DNA of 29,709 nt from positions 1 to 29,709 of the forward strand of contig JADHWK010000027.1 of assembly GCA_016783505.1 (NCBI GenBank), written 5' to 3'. Positions 14,856 through 23,224 of the stretch are shown one piece after another. Position numbers and translations under genes: made by a program. The DNA comes from Candidatus Zhuqueibacterota bacterium. GTDB lineage: Bacteria; BS750m-G25. The notes beneath the pieces are model-generated. The model was not told the origin of the DNA, ran no database searches, and saw only the letters and a program-made list of their open reading frames with translations. Each line of letters starts with the position of its first letter. The first letter of the stretch is position 1.

Positions 14856-16166
14856 ATGGCTAAACGATTCGCAATCGAGACATACGGCTGCCAGATGAAC
14901 AAGGCCGACAGCGAACTGGTGACGGCGATTCTTGAGAATGAAGGCTGGACACCGGTTGACGATTTGGGTGAGGCCGATCTGATCCTGGTCAATACCTGCG
15001 GGGTGCGGGAGCATGCGGAGAGGAGAGTACTAGGGCGGCTCGATCAGTTGAAGGTATTGAAGAAAAGAACCCCCGGGGTTAAAATAGGTGTTCTGGGATG
15101 CATGGCTCAGAGATTATCCCGGCGGATTATAAAGGAAAAACCTTTCGTAAATCTGATTATGGGCCCCGATTCCTACCGCAAACTGCCCCAATACCTCGAC
15201 GGCCCCTCCACCTGCTACAGGGACGTTATTATAGATGATCAACTCGATACCACTGAGACCTATGAGGGTATTTTCCCCGTCCGTAGGTCTGGTATTTCTG
15301 CCTGGGTTACCATTATGCGGGGCTGTAACAATTTCTGCTCCTACTGCGTGGTACCCTATACCCGGGGCCGGGAGAGGAGCCGGCCGCTGGATTCCATAAT
15401 GGGGGAGGTCCGTAACCTGACCGACCGGGGTTTCTTAGAGGTGACCCTGCTGGGACAGAACGTCAACTCCTACCGGGACGATGACCACGATTTCCTCAGC
15501 CTGTTGGAGAAGGTGAGCCGGACCCCAGGCATCAAACGGGTGCGATTCACTACGTCTCACCCCAAGGATTTATCTAAACAATTACTTGAGGTAATGGCAG
15601 AAACCGATGTAATATGCAACCATATTCATCTTCCGGTCCAATCGGGTTCGGATCATATATTGAAACGAATGAACCGGAAATATACCCGGGAACAGTACGT
15701 AGCTTTGGTCCACAAAATAAGGGAAATGATTCCAGATGTAGGGTTGACCACTGATATTATGGTCGGTTTCCCCGGGGAGAGTCCCCGTGACTTCGAGGAA
15801 ACACTGACTTTGGTTGATGAGGTCGGTTTTGACAGCGCTTTCACCTTTCGGTACTCTGTCCGTGAAGGAACTTCGGCCGCCCGACTGACCGATGATGTGC
15901 TCGAGGGTGAGAAGATCGAACGGCTGAACCGATTGATCGAGCTGCAGCAAGGGATTACAGAGGAAAAATATCAAAAGATGGTCGGTCGCACTGTGGAAGT
16001 TTTGCTAGAAGGGGAGAGCAAACGTAATCCCCGGGAGATGGTGGGGCGAGCGGATGACTATAAAATGGTCGTTCTTCCCGGGGACGGCTGTGCAGGTAGG
16101 GATTTTGTGAGGGCAAAAATTACCCGTGCTTCTGGTCATACCTTATTCGGGGATCCTGTTATATAA
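14856..16166 (+). CDS. miaB: tRNA-2-methylthio-N6-dimethylallyladenosine synthase
   Basis: 436 residues, normal length. A radical-SAM methylthiotransferase that converts i6A37 to ms2i6A37 in tRNAs reading UNN codons. The N-terminal UPF0004 domain carries cluster ligands Cys12 (YGCQMN), Cys48 (VNTCGVREHA) and Cys82 (LGCMAQR). The radical-SAM motif CNNFCSYC starts at Cys157, followed by VVPYTRGRERSR. Other motifs are GQNVNSY, HLPVQSGSD and MVGFPGE, and a TRAM domain ends the protein (about 372-436). RimO and MtaB relatives are less likely given GCQMN and RGRE. It begins a same-strand run with lapA, lapB and the SPOR gene. Confidence 0.95.
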   Translation: MAKRFAIETYGCQMNKADSELVTAILENEGWTPVDDLGEADLILVNTCGVREHAERRVLGRLDQLKVLKKRTPGVKIGVLGCMAQRLSRRIIKEKPFVNLIMGPDSYRKLPQYLDGPSTCYRDVIIDDQLDTTETYEGIFPVRRSGISAWVTIMRGCNNFCSYCVVPYTRGRERSRPLDSIMGEVRNLTDRGFLEVTLLGQNVNSYRDDDHDFLSLLEKVSRTPGIKRVRFTTSHPKDLSKQLLEVMAETDVICNHIHLPVQSGSDHILKRMNRKYTREQYVALVHKIREMIPDVGLTTDIMVGFPGESPRDFEETLTLVDEVGFDSAFTFRYSVREGTSAARLTDDVLEGEKIERLNRLIELQQGITEEKYQKMVGRTVEVLLEGESKRNPREMVGRADDYKMVVLPGDGCAGRDFVRAKITRASGHTLFGDPVI

Positions 16167-16227
16167 AGGGAGAGTTAACCTTAATATTTTAGCCACCTGA
16201 ATCTGCTAAATCTTAACGGAGGGAGAA

Positions 16228-16608
16228 ATGAAATTATTGCAGACCTTTTTGCTGTTAGCGCTGTTGGTCTTGATCATCATTTTCTTGGGCCGCAATGTGG
16301 GCCAAAACGTGACCGTGGTGGACCTATTCGGCAAAAAGTTCCAGGATGTTAACGTGGTGTGGTTAATGCTGGTTGCCTTCGCCATCGGGGCCATTATTGG
16401 CTGGGTGGTGTCCTTCTTCCAAGTGGTGGGGGCCAAGATCGAATGCGGGAAGCTGAGTCGGGAGGCCAAGAGATTGCGTGGGGAATTGGACCGGTTGCGC
16501 AATTTAGCCCTGGAGGAAGAAGTCCCGGAACCCATCAAAGAGGAAGAGATCGTTAAGGTGGAAGCAGAAGGGGAAAAAGAGACCGAAGAGAAATCAGATA
16601 AAGGGTGA
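16228..16608 (+). CDS. LapA-domain inner-membrane protein
   Basis: 126 residues. Two membrane segments, MKLLQTFLLLALLVLIIIFL and VVWLMLVAFAIGAIIGWVVS, with the short loop pattern of DUF1049/LapA (GQNVTVVDLFGKKFQDV). A charged coiled-coil cytoplasmic tail follows (LSREAKRLRGELDRL), then an acidic end. In Escherichia coli LapA partners with LapB in controlling LPS synthesis. Here the next gene is LapB-like and overlaps it by one base, which supports the assignment. GGAGGGAG precedes the ATG. Confidence 0.8.
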   Translation: MKLLQTFLLLALLVLIIIFLGRNVGQNVTVVDLFGKKFQDVNVVWLMLVAFAIGAIIGWVVSFFQVVGAKIECGKLSREAKRLRGELDRLRNLALEEEVPEPIKEEEIVKVEAEGEKETEEKSDKG

Positions 16609-17765
16609 TGACTATGGAAAAATGGATGATCTATGTCATTATCGGCGTTGCTGTCCTGTTACTGCTATTCTTTTTCATCGTCCTCCAGCGCCGTTCCCGC
16701 CGTAGGCTCGGGGGGTCGCCCTACACCGAGGCCCTGAACGCTATTATCAACGGGGATGAAGATCGGGCCTTGCTGAAATTGAAAGAGACGGTGCGGCAGG
16801 ATACGACTAATGTGGATGCCTACATTAAGATGGGAAACCTCCTTCGAAAGCACGGTGAGGTAGCCCGGGCCATCAAAATTCACCGGGACCTCACCGCCCG
16901 GGATGACCTTACCCCCTTTCAGCAGGTAGAAATTTATAAGGGGTTGATCCTGGACTTCCAGGCGGCGGACGATCCAGAAAGGGCCATTAAATACGTGGAT
17001 AAGTTGCTGGATATGGATAAGAGAAATGAATGGGCCTGGCAGGAGAAGTTGAAGATCTACGAAAAAAGCGGTCAGTGGGCAAAGGCCTTTGATACGACGA
17101 AAAAAATCCTCGGTCGTAAAAAGGAGAAGGGCCCCAGGCTGTTGGCCCTTTACAAGGTGGAGGAGGGACTTTTCGAGATGGCCAAAGGTCAGGAAAAGGA
17201 GGGCCGAATTCGGCTGAGGGAAGCGCTGAAGATTGACTATACCTGTCCCCCCGCTTACCTCCATCGTGGTGAATCCTACTTCCGGGAAGGACGTCGGGAA
17301 GATGCCATCAAGGAATGGGAAAAATTTGTGAAGGTGAACCCCCGCCTGTCCCATCTGGTCTTCAAACGGCTGGAGGAGAATCTCTATGAGGAGGGCAAGT
17401 TCGGCCAGATTGAGGAGCTCTACCAGGGGGTGATTGATTCCCATCCCCAAAACGCCCGGGCCGTCATTGCCCTTGCAAATTTCTACGAACGTAAGGGGGA
17501 AACGGAAACGGCTATTGAGATATTAGAAAAAGGACTTGAGGCGAGCCCGGGTGACATACCCTTGCAAAGGAATTTAATCCGATGCTATTACAAGCAGGGT
17601 AATACGGAAAAGGTCGTTTCCCTGGGAATGGAGGTAGTAGAAAGCTTCATTGAGGAGAAGGAAAGCTACCACTGTGGTCAATGTGGGTTTACCACAGATG
17701 AGCCGGCCTGGCACTGCCGAAAATGCGGGGCCTGGGATAGTTTTTTAGGGGAAGTAGGCTCTTAA
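16608..17765 (+). CDS. lapB: LapB/YciM-like membrane-anchored TPR protein with rubredoxin-type zinc ribbon
   Basis: About 385 residues. An N-terminal anchor (MIYVIIGVAVLLLLFFFIVL) is followed by a basic RRSRRR. TPR repeats run along about 40-340 (for example AYIKMGNLLRKHGEVARAIK and ALANFYERKGETETAIEILE). A C-terminal metal site, CGQCGF then HCRKCG, matches the rubredoxin-like ribbon of LapB. LapB in E. coli links LpxC degradation by FtsH to LPS assembly. The lapA-lapB order and overlap (TGATG) match that system. With LptE it indicates LPS homeostasis, though an LpxC regulatory role in this phylum is inference. ATG 16608 is used; GTG 16605 and ATG 16614 are alternatives. Confidence 0.85.
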   Translation: MTMEKWMIYVIIGVAVLLLLFFFIVLQRRSRRRLGGSPYTEALNAIINGDEDRALLKLKETVRQDTTNVDAYIKMGNLLRKHGEVARAIKIHRDLTARDDLTPFQQVEIYKGLILDFQAADDPERAIKYVDKLLDMDKRNEWAWQEKLKIYEKSGQWAKAFDTTKKILGRKKEKGPRLLALYKVEEGLFEMAKGQEKEGRIRLREALKIDYTCPPAYLHRGESYFREGRREDAIKEWEKFVKVNPRLSHLVFKRLEENLYEEGKFGQIEELYQGVIDSHPQNARAVIALANFYERKGETETAIEILEKGLEASPGDIPLQRNLIRCYYKQGNTEKVVSLGMEVVESFIEEKESYHCGQCGFTTDEPAWHCRKCGAWDSFLGEVGS

Positions 17766-17766
17766 T

Positions 17767-18435
17767 ATGAGAATTTGTTTAAATCTATTCCTTTTAATTC
17801 TTATAGTCATTTGGTTAAGCCCTGCTTTTTCTTCTGAGCCAAAGGAGGTCGCCGAAGGGGTAAAACTTTACGAGAAGGGGGAGCTTGACCAACTGGAAAA
17901 ACGGGTTCCCGATTTAGTGGTCCGATATCCGGACAACCCGGACGTGATCTACTTTAAGGCCCTGTTTACACGGGATGGGGAGGAGGCCTTAAGGCTTTTC
18001 AAAAGGGTCCATCAACTCTATCCCAAGAGTCGGTTTGCGAGTGAGGCCCTTTACCGGGTATACCAGTATTACTTCGCCCGGGGTTATTATAAGAAGGCCA
18101 CGGAAATCTGGGCGACAATTGAGGATAATTACCCTTCGCTGGCAAACCGCAAGGGAGATGAGAAGGTGCAGGGGGGTGGGGTTGAACCCAGAGCCCAGCC
18201 TTCATTACCGCGATATACAGTTCAAATTGGGGCCTTTGCGGACAGGAAGAACGCCGAGAGACTTCAAATAAAATTCAAAGAGAACTATACCACCACTATT
18301 GCCGAAAAGACGGTAGATAACCGCACTTTTTACTTAGTGTGGGTGGGGCGTTTTCAGGATAGGGAAAGCGCCCTTCAATTCGGTCAGAAAATGAAAAAAA
18401 CCCATGGCATTCCCTTTCAGGTGGTAGAAAGGTAA
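17767..18435 (+). CDS. Exported TPR-like protein with C-terminal SPOR domain
   Basis: 222 residues. Signal peptide MRICLNLFLLILIVIWLSPAFSS. An alpha-helical TPR-like middle follows (LYEKGELDQLEKRVPDLVVRYP; ALYRVYQYYFARGYYKKA), then a linker, then a SPOR domain (about 150-222: YTVQIGAFADRKNAERLQIK, TFYLVWVGRFQDRESALQFG). SPOR domains bind peptidoglycan stripped of stem peptides at division sites, so this should be periplasmic and septum-associated. It starts 1 base after the lapB stop, hence translationally coupled. Confidence 0.85.
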   Translation: MRICLNLFLLILIVIWLSPAFSSEPKEVAEGVKLYEKGELDQLEKRVPDLVVRYPDNPDVIYFKALFTRDGEEALRLFKRVHQLYPKSRFASEALYRVYQYYFARGYYKKATEIWATIEDNYPSLANRKGDEKVQGGGVEPRAQPSLPRYTVQIGAFADRKNAERLQIKFKENYTTTIAEKTVDNRTFYLVWVGRFQDRESALQFGQKMKKTHGIPFQVVER

Positions 18436-18453
18436 TGCCCTCTTAACGTGGAG

Positions 18454-18527
18454 TGCATCCCGAGTATTCGGGATGCATCTGCAACCCCGAGACTTCGGGG
18501 TAATCCTCGACTATTGATACCCGAGGA
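18454..18527 (+). repeat. Three consecutive hairpins downstream of the SPOR gene
   Basis: TGCATCCCGA/TCGGGATGCA (10-base arms, GTAT centre, 18454-18477); ACCCCGA/TCGGGGT (7-base arms, GACT centre, 18484-18501); TCCTCG/CGAGGA (18504-18527). The first two share a CCCGA...TCGGG core with palindromes at 12516 and 22727. Confidence 0.65.
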
Positions 18528-18603
18528 ATTGCGGCGGATGATACGACCGTAGGGAAACATCTACAGAGAGCGAGGGAAAAAGAGTTCTTTCTCCGAAGCT
18601 TAA

Positions 18604-18626
18604 ACCACGAACCCTCGTGGTTTTTT
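18604..18626 (+). terminator. Rho-independent terminator upstream of mutS
   Basis: ACCACGA (18604-18610) and TCGTGGT (18615-18621) form a 7-bp stem with a 4-base loop and run into TTTTTT. It lies 59 bases before the mutS start. It ends either the miaB-SPOR transcript or a structured leader. Confidence 0.7.
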
Positions 18627-18684
18627 GATTTGCTCAGAAGACGACTTTACAAAGTTTCCTGAAACATCTAGTTAACGTTTCGAA

Positions 18685-21303
18685 ATGACATCCATATCTA
18701 CACCATTAATCGAGCAATATCTCAAGATAAAGGCCCAGCACAAAGGGGCGGTGCTCTTCTTCCGTATGGGGGACTTCTACGAGATGTTCTACGACGACGC
18801 CAAGATCGCCTCCAAGGTGCTGGGGATCACTCTTACCTCCCGGGCCCACGGGAAGGCGGCGGACGTCCCCTTAGCCGGTTTTCCATACCACGCCTTGGAA
18901 AGCTATCTGGCCAAGTTTATCAAGGCCGGATATAAAGTGGCCATTTGCGAACAGGTGGAGGACCCCAAGTTGGCCAAGGGCATTGTGAAACGGGAGGTCA
19001 TCGAAGTGGTGACGGCTGGTACCTCCCTCTTCAATAAAATCTTGGAGACGAAGAAAAATAACTTCCTGATGGCTGTCTATCTGAACGAACAGGAAAGTGG
19101 ACTCGCCTTCCTCGACCTCTCCACCGGCGAATTTTCAGCGGGTGATTCACCCCTGCGGGGGCTCTTCGAAGCGGTCAGGTCCATCGAACCCTCCGAAATC
19201 CTGATTCCCGAAGGCCAGCGGGAAACATTCGATGCCAGCTTCAAAGGACTGGATGATCCCGTAATTACCCCCCTGGAGGATTATCTTTTCAGCCAAGATT
19301 TTGCCCGTGAAACCCTGATTGAGCACTTTAAGACCCAATCCCTCAAGGGGTTCGGGATCGGGGACCTCAGAGGGGGAATCCCGGCGGCCGGGGCTATCAT
19401 GGCCTATGTGCGGGAGAACCAGCCCGCCGCCACGGTCCACATCACCCGCCTGTCCCGCCATGATGATTCGGAAATCCTGTGGCTTGACGCCACTACCCGA
19501 CGCAACCTGGAACTTACCGAGACCCTCTGGGGCGGGGGGGGACGGGGGACGCTGCTGGGGGTGCTGGATCATACCCGGACGGCAATGGGGGGAAGGTTGA
19601 TAAAACGATGGCTGATTCGACCACTTCGCAAACTGGATGTTATAAACCAGAGGCTGGATGGGGTGGCCCAGATGGTGGATGATCATGCCCTCCGTGAGGA
19701 GCTGGCAGCCATCCTGATAGGGACCGGAGACTTAGAACGGCTCATTACCCGCATCTCCGCCGGGCGGGCTAACCCCAGGGAGGTGATCCAGTTAGAAGAA
19801 ACCCTTGCAAAAATTCCCCTGCTGAAAAAGGCTCTGAAGGATCGCCGGGCTTCCATGTTAAATCAGATCGGACTCAATCTGGGGGAATTCGATGACTTAA
19901 CCTCGTTAATAGAGCAGGCGCTGGTGGCCGATCCCCCGTTGGCCCTGAATCAGGGGGGACTCTTCAAAAAGGGATATAATCGGGAACTGGATGAATTAAG
20001 GGTAATCTCATCCTCCGGGAAGGACTGGATTTTAGCCCTGCAGCGAAAGGAGAGCAAACGAACGGGGATCCACTCCCTGAAGGTGGGTTATAATAGGGTT
20101 TTCGGTTATTATTTGGAAATAACCAGGTCCCATCTGAGCAAGGTTCCCCCTGAATACATCCGCAGACAGACCTTGGTTAATGCTGAGCGATTTATTACCC
20201 CAGAGCTTAAGGAATACGAAGAAAAAGTGCTCAACGCCGAGGAACGGATCTACGCCTTAGAATACGAGCTCTTTTGTGAACTCCGTGAGAAGGTCGCCCT
20301 ACGGACGGCTGAGGTCCAGCAGAGTGCCCGCCTGATAGCCCAACTGGACTGTCTGCTGTCCCTGGTTGAAGCGGCAGTCCGCCACGACTATCATCGTCCC
20401 CAGCTTAACCTAAGCGATAAAATCCATATTGAAGAGAGCCGCCACCCGGTGGTGGAACTCCTGCTCCCCCCGGGGGAGAAGTTCATTCCCAACGACGTAA
20501 CCATCAACACGGCTACCGATCAGATCCTGATCGTCACCGGCCCCAACATGGCGGGTAAGTCCACCTACTTGAGGCAGGTGGGTTTAATCGTCATCATGGC
20601 ACAGATGGGGTCGTTTGTCCCCGCTAAAAGGGCGGAGATTGGCCTGGTGGACAAGATCTTCACCCGGGTGGGGGCAACCGACAATTTGGCCGGGGGGGAG
20701 AGCACCTTTCTGGTGGAGATGAACGAGACGGCCAACATCCTAAACAACGCCACTCCCAAAAGTCTAATACTTTTAGACGAAATCGGTCGGGGAACGTCTA
20801 CCTTTGACGGTCTCTCCATCGCCTGGTCGGTGGCGGAATACCTGCATAACACCCCGAGGGTGGCTGCTAAGACCCTATTCGCTACTCATTACCACGAGCT
20901 GACCGAACTGGAATTGATTATGCCCCGGGTGAAAAATTATAATGTAGAAGTACGAGAATGGGGGGATGAGGTGGTTTTCTTAAGGAAGATCGTCCCCGGA
21001 GGATGCGATCACTCCTACGGTATTCAGGTGGCCAGGCTGGCGGGCTTGCCCCCGGGGATTATTGATCGCGCCAAAGAAGTGCTCCAGAATCTGGAGGAAA
21101 ACGAACTGACAGTGGATGATAAGCCCAAACTGGCGGCCCAGAAAAAACCAAAGGATACGGGGCAACTCGACATATTCGCCGCTCAGGAAAATGCCCTCAG
21201 GGACATCATTGAAGGTTTGGAAATAAACAAAATGACCCCACTGGAGGCAATCCAGAAGCTGGATGAGATGAAAAAGATGTTAAAAGATAGTGGAATAAAA
21301 TAA
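18685..21303 (+). CDS. mutS: DNA mismatch repair protein MutS
   Basis: 872 residues, full length. MutS recognises mismatches and recruits MutL. The mismatch-binding FxE wedge is GDFYEMFYDDA near residue 30. The connector, lever and clamp domains fill about 130-580. The ATPase has Walker A GPNMAGKSTYLRQVG (about 618-632), Walker B region LILLDEIGRGTSTFDGLSIAW, and the ATHYHEL switch. The C-terminal dimerisation tail ends in LEAIQKLDEMKKMLKDSGIK. The presence of the FYE motif and clamp argues for MutS1 over MutS2. mutL is not in the window. An intrinsic terminator stands in front, and a promoter for a candidate small RNA starts 9 bases after the stop. Confidence 0.97.
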   Translation: MTSISTPLIEQYLKIKAQHKGAVLFFRMGDFYEMFYDDAKIASKVLGITLTSRAHGKAADVPLAGFPYHALESYLAKFIKAGYKVAICEQVEDPKLAKGIVKREVIEVVTAGTSLFNKILETKKNNFLMAVYLNEQESGLAFLDLSTGEFSAGDSPLRGLFEAVRSIEPSEILIPEGQRETFDASFKGLDDPVITPLEDYLFSQDFARETLIEHFKTQSLKGFGIGDLRGGIPAAGAIMAYVRENQPAATVHITRLSRHDDSEILWLDATTRRNLELTETLWGGGGRGTLLGVLDHTRTAMGGRLIKRWLIRPLRKLDVINQRLDGVAQMVDDHALREELAAILIGTGDLERLITRISAGRANPREVIQLEETLAKIPLLKKALKDRRASMLNQIGLNLGEFDDLTSLIEQALVADPPLALNQGGLFKKGYNRELDELRVISSSGKDWILALQRKESKRTGIHSLKVGYNRVFGYYLEITRSHLSKVPPEYIRRQTLVNAERFITPELKEYEEKVLNAEERIYALEYELFCELREKVALRTAEVQQSARLIAQLDCLLSLVEAAVRHDYHRPQLNLSDKIHIEESRHPVVELLLPPGEKFIPNDVTINTATDQILIVTGPNMAGKSTYLRQVGLIVIMAQMGSFVPAKRAEIGLVDKIFTRVGATDNLAGGESTFLVEMNETANILNNATPKSLILLDEIGRGTSTFDGLSIAWSVAEYLHNTPRVAAKTLFATHYHELTELELIMPRVKNYNVEVREWGDEVVFLRKIVPGGCDHSYGIQVARLAGLPPGIIDRAKEVLQNLEENELTVDDKPKLAAQKKPKDTGQLDIFAAQENALRDIIEGLEINKMTPLEAIQKLDEMKKMLKDSGIK

Positions 21304-21311
21304 TTTTTTAC

Positions 21312-21340
21312 TTGACTTTAAATGAAAGAATTGGTATATT
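21312..21340 (+). promoter_or_regulatory. Strong sigma-70-type promoter after mutS
   Basis: TTGACT (21312-21317), 17 bases, TATATT (21335-21340). It begins 9 bases after the mutS stop. The downstream stretch has no ORF before a good terminator at 21441-21475. Confidence 0.7.
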
Positions 21341-21346
21341 ATATTG

Positions 21347-21475
21347 AAGATTTAGGAGTTGCGATATTATCCTTTGCTAGGTATTTTGTCGGTTCACTTT
21401 AGTTGGAATTAGATTTTGAGAACCCATGCCTAGCAACCATACCGAGCTGCCGGAGGAGGGTGGGTCGGTTTTTTT
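21347..21475 (+). ncRNA. Candidate small RNA of about 130 nt
   Basis: It is bounded by the promoter at 21312 and the terminator at 21441-21475, and no start codon opens a sensible ORF within it. TTGCTAGG (21374-21381) pairs exactly with CCTAGCAA (21429-21436), giving a long-range stem just before the terminator hairpin. I could not match it to 6S, SRP, tmRNA or a known riboswitch. It could be a free small RNA or a terminated leader of the PorV-like gene at 21664. Confidence 0.45.
21441..21475 (+). terminator. Rho-independent terminator of the candidate small RNA
   Basis: ACCGA/TCGGT then, after one G-G mismatch, CTGCC/GGTGG, around a 7-base purine loop, followed by seven T. Confidence 0.75.
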
Positions 21476-21535
21476 ATTGTTATTAGTACATCACAATCAG
21501 TCAAGACTATATCGAATTGTCTGAATTTTAAAGAG

Positions 21536-21612
21536 TTCAAAGATTGCCTAAATTTCAAAAATTTCAAAGATTGCTTAAATTTTAAGAAATCGCTTGAACC
21601 GCAGGCAATCTT
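21536..21612. repeat. Word-repeat island based on TTCAAAGATTGC
   Basis: TTCAAAGATTGC occurs at 21536-21547 and 21563-21574, each followed by (C/T)TAAATTT. AAGATTGCC (21540-21548) has an inverted partner GGCAATCTT at 21604-21612. The island sits between the small-RNA terminator and the PorV-like gene. Confidence 0.6.
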
Positions 21613-21663
21613 GGCAATATACTTTCTTCTAAGCATTATCTACTGATTATTGATAGGAAACGT

Positions 21664-22632
21664 ATGATGAAAACCTTTTGGTTATCCTTAATCATTTTTT
21701 TTCTGGGCCCATCGCTGACCGGGGCTGCATCTAAATATGCCGGGGAGTTTATGGACATCGGGGTAGGGGCCCGGGCCTTGGGGATGGGGGGGGCCTATAC
21801 GGCCCTGGCCGCTGATATTACCGCCGGATACTGGAACCCGGCCGGGTTAACACAGTTTTCAGAACCCCAGCTTATCCTTATGCACTCCGAACAGTTCGCC
21901 GGTCTGGAAACCTATGATTACGCCGCCCTGGGAAAAGGGCTACCTAATGGGGCCACCGCAAGTTTATCCCTAATACGATTGGGGGTTGATGATATTCCTA
22001 TATCCACTAAGCTGGAGGATCCAGATGACCCAAACATTAGCCCCACCAACCGACCTATTCTTGAAGGGATGACCTCCGATGCCGAGTATGCCCTCTATTT
22101 TTCCTACGCCAGATCAAAAGGGGAGAATCTTTCTTTAGGGGGGTCGGCCAAGCTGGTTCATAAACGGCTGGCTCATCACTATGGCCTTGGGCTGGGGTTT
22201 GACCTCGGGGTTATGTATTTCTGGCACCGGGTCCAGCTAGGTGCGGCGCTGCGCAACGCCCTTACCACCCTGGTGGCCTGGGATACCGGGCAGAAGGAGT
22301 GGATTCGGCCGGAGTTGCGGCTGGGGATCTGCTATTTCCTTTCCCTGAAGGCCCTTTCGGCAAAAATTACGCCCACCGTTGACCTCAGCCTGAGGATGGA
22401 CAATAGGCGTAATCTTACAGCCAACTACTGGGGGCACCTAAGCCTGGGTCAAACCTGGGGTTTGGAATACGAGGCTTACCGAAGGGTAGCCCTCCGGGTG
22501 GGAATGAACGAAGTGGGATTATCGGCAGGGGCCGGCATCCGGCTGGGATCCTATCGGGTAGATTATGCCTTCGTGGGGCATAACGATTTGGGCAACTCCC
22601 ATATGGTGTCGCTGATGTACGCCTGGCCGTGA
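21664..22632 (+). CDS. PorV/PorQ-family outer-membrane protein
   Basis: 322 residues. Signal peptide MMKTFWLSLIIFFLGPSLTGA. The family N-terminal signature follows: FMDIGVGARALGMGGAYTAL, then AADITAGYWNPAGL. The rest alternates beta strands in the manner of a FadL-like barrel and ends RVDYAFVGHNDLGNSHMVSLMYAWP. PorV carries T9SS cargo to the attachment complex in Bacteroidota, while PorQ and other paralogs have less clear roles. Genomes of this group encode many members, so no symbol is given. The T9SS cargo protein at 1795 is a potential client by pathway, not by linkage. The gene stands alone, with a word-repeat island before and a palindrome-rich spacer after. Confidence 0.82.
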   Translation: MMKTFWLSLIIFFLGPSLTGAASKYAGEFMDIGVGARALGMGGAYTALAADITAGYWNPAGLTQFSEPQLILMHSEQFAGLETYDYAALGKGLPNGATASLSLIRLGVDDIPISTKLEDPDDPNISPTNRPILEGMTSDAEYALYFSYARSKGENLSLGGSAKLVHKRLAHHYGLGLGFDLGVMYFWHRVQLGAALRNALTTLVAWDTGQKEWIRPELRLGICYFLSLKALSAKITPTVDLSLRMDNRRNLTANYWGHLSLGQTWGLEYEAYRRVALRVGMNEVGLSAGAGIRLGSYRVDYAFVGHNDLGNSHMVSLMYAWP

Positions 22633-22668
22633 AACCTATCAGTCGGGCGGGCCTATTGCAGGACTGTT

Positions 22669-22779
22669 GCATAGGAATAAATTCCTATGCTAACCTAATA
22701 AAGTATGTTGAAACATACTGTAATCAGTCCCGAAGTTTCGGGACTTTCGTTGAGATAGCGTGATAATTTATTATCACGC
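22669..22779. repeat. Array of four perfect palindromes with two-base centres
   Basis: Arms are GCATAGGAAT (10+2+10, 22669-22690), AGTATGTT (8+2+8, 22702-22719), AGTCCCGAA (9+2+9, 22726-22745) and GCGTGATAAT (10+2+10, 22758-22779). Each second arm is an exact reverse complement. Centres are AA, GA, GT and TT. Gaps are 11, 6 and 12 bases. The four sequences are unrelated to each other. Confidence 0.85.
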
Positions 22780-23071
22780 AGACGGAAAATCGACAATTTA
22801 TGGGTTGTGCTACAGGTCCGGGCGCCTGACCGATCTGATCACCAAACTTTACAAATTTTTTAGTCACTGAGATCTGACAAGGTCTGCCTGCCAGCCATGG
22901 TAACCTTGCTTAAGTAACTTCGGACTATTGTCGGACTTTGAAGGGAATCTTGAAATACATGAAATAACCTTTGGTTAATAATTCCTTGAGTAAGACCCTG
23001 CGGGCCTTATCGATATATTTAATTTTTATCAAAGTTATGTGATCAATTTAAGGACGGTAAATAAAACAGAG

Positions 23072-23122
23072 AAAATCCAGACCGATCAGTCGGGCGCCTG
23101 ACTGAGGATGCTGGATTTTTTT
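23072..23122 (+). terminator. Two-level hairpin with T run upstream of yicC
   Basis: Outer stem AAAATCCAG/CTGGATTTT (23072-23080, 23111-23119), inner stem CAGTC/GACTG around GGGCGCCT, ending in seven T. It probably ends transcription from the left and insulates the yicC operon. Confidence 0.65.
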
Positions 23123-23152
23123 AAATCTTTTTCTAAAAAACCAAAATTTTAT

Positions 23153-23181
23153 TTGACTATTGAGAAAAAATTTTGTAATTT
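23153..23181 (+). promoter_or_regulatory. Promoter of the yicC-gmk-rpoZ-coaBC-UDG operon
   Basis: TTGACT (23153-23158), 17 bases, TAATTT (23176-23181), 43 bases before the yicC start. Confidence 0.65.
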
Positions 23182-23224
23182 TACTGTTGCAATTCAATTA
23201 AAAATTTAGATTTAAACCCAAGAC

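Larger units (their letters stand above)
22633..23224. other. 590-base gene-free spacer with many palindromes
   Basis: No ORF is convincing. From left to right it holds TTGCAGGACTG (22656-22666, also at 28818-28828), four perfect palindromes (22669-22779), a GGTC...GACC hairpin around GGGCGCCT (22815-22831), an AT-rich stretch, a terminator-like hairpin with the same GGGCGCCTGAC core (23072-23122), and the yicC promoter. Confidence 0.6.

Noticed and set aside
18540-18630. T-box riboswitch upstream of mutS, suggested by ACAGAGAGC and a following terminator.
   Set aside because: No T-box consensus (GGGTGGNACC-like) or antiterminator is present, and mutS is not an amino-acid gene.
21347-21475. 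6S RNA or SRP RNA.
   Set aside because: The 5' and 3' ends do not pair as in 6S, and the GGAA-tetraloop/AGCAGCC segment of SRP RNA is missing.
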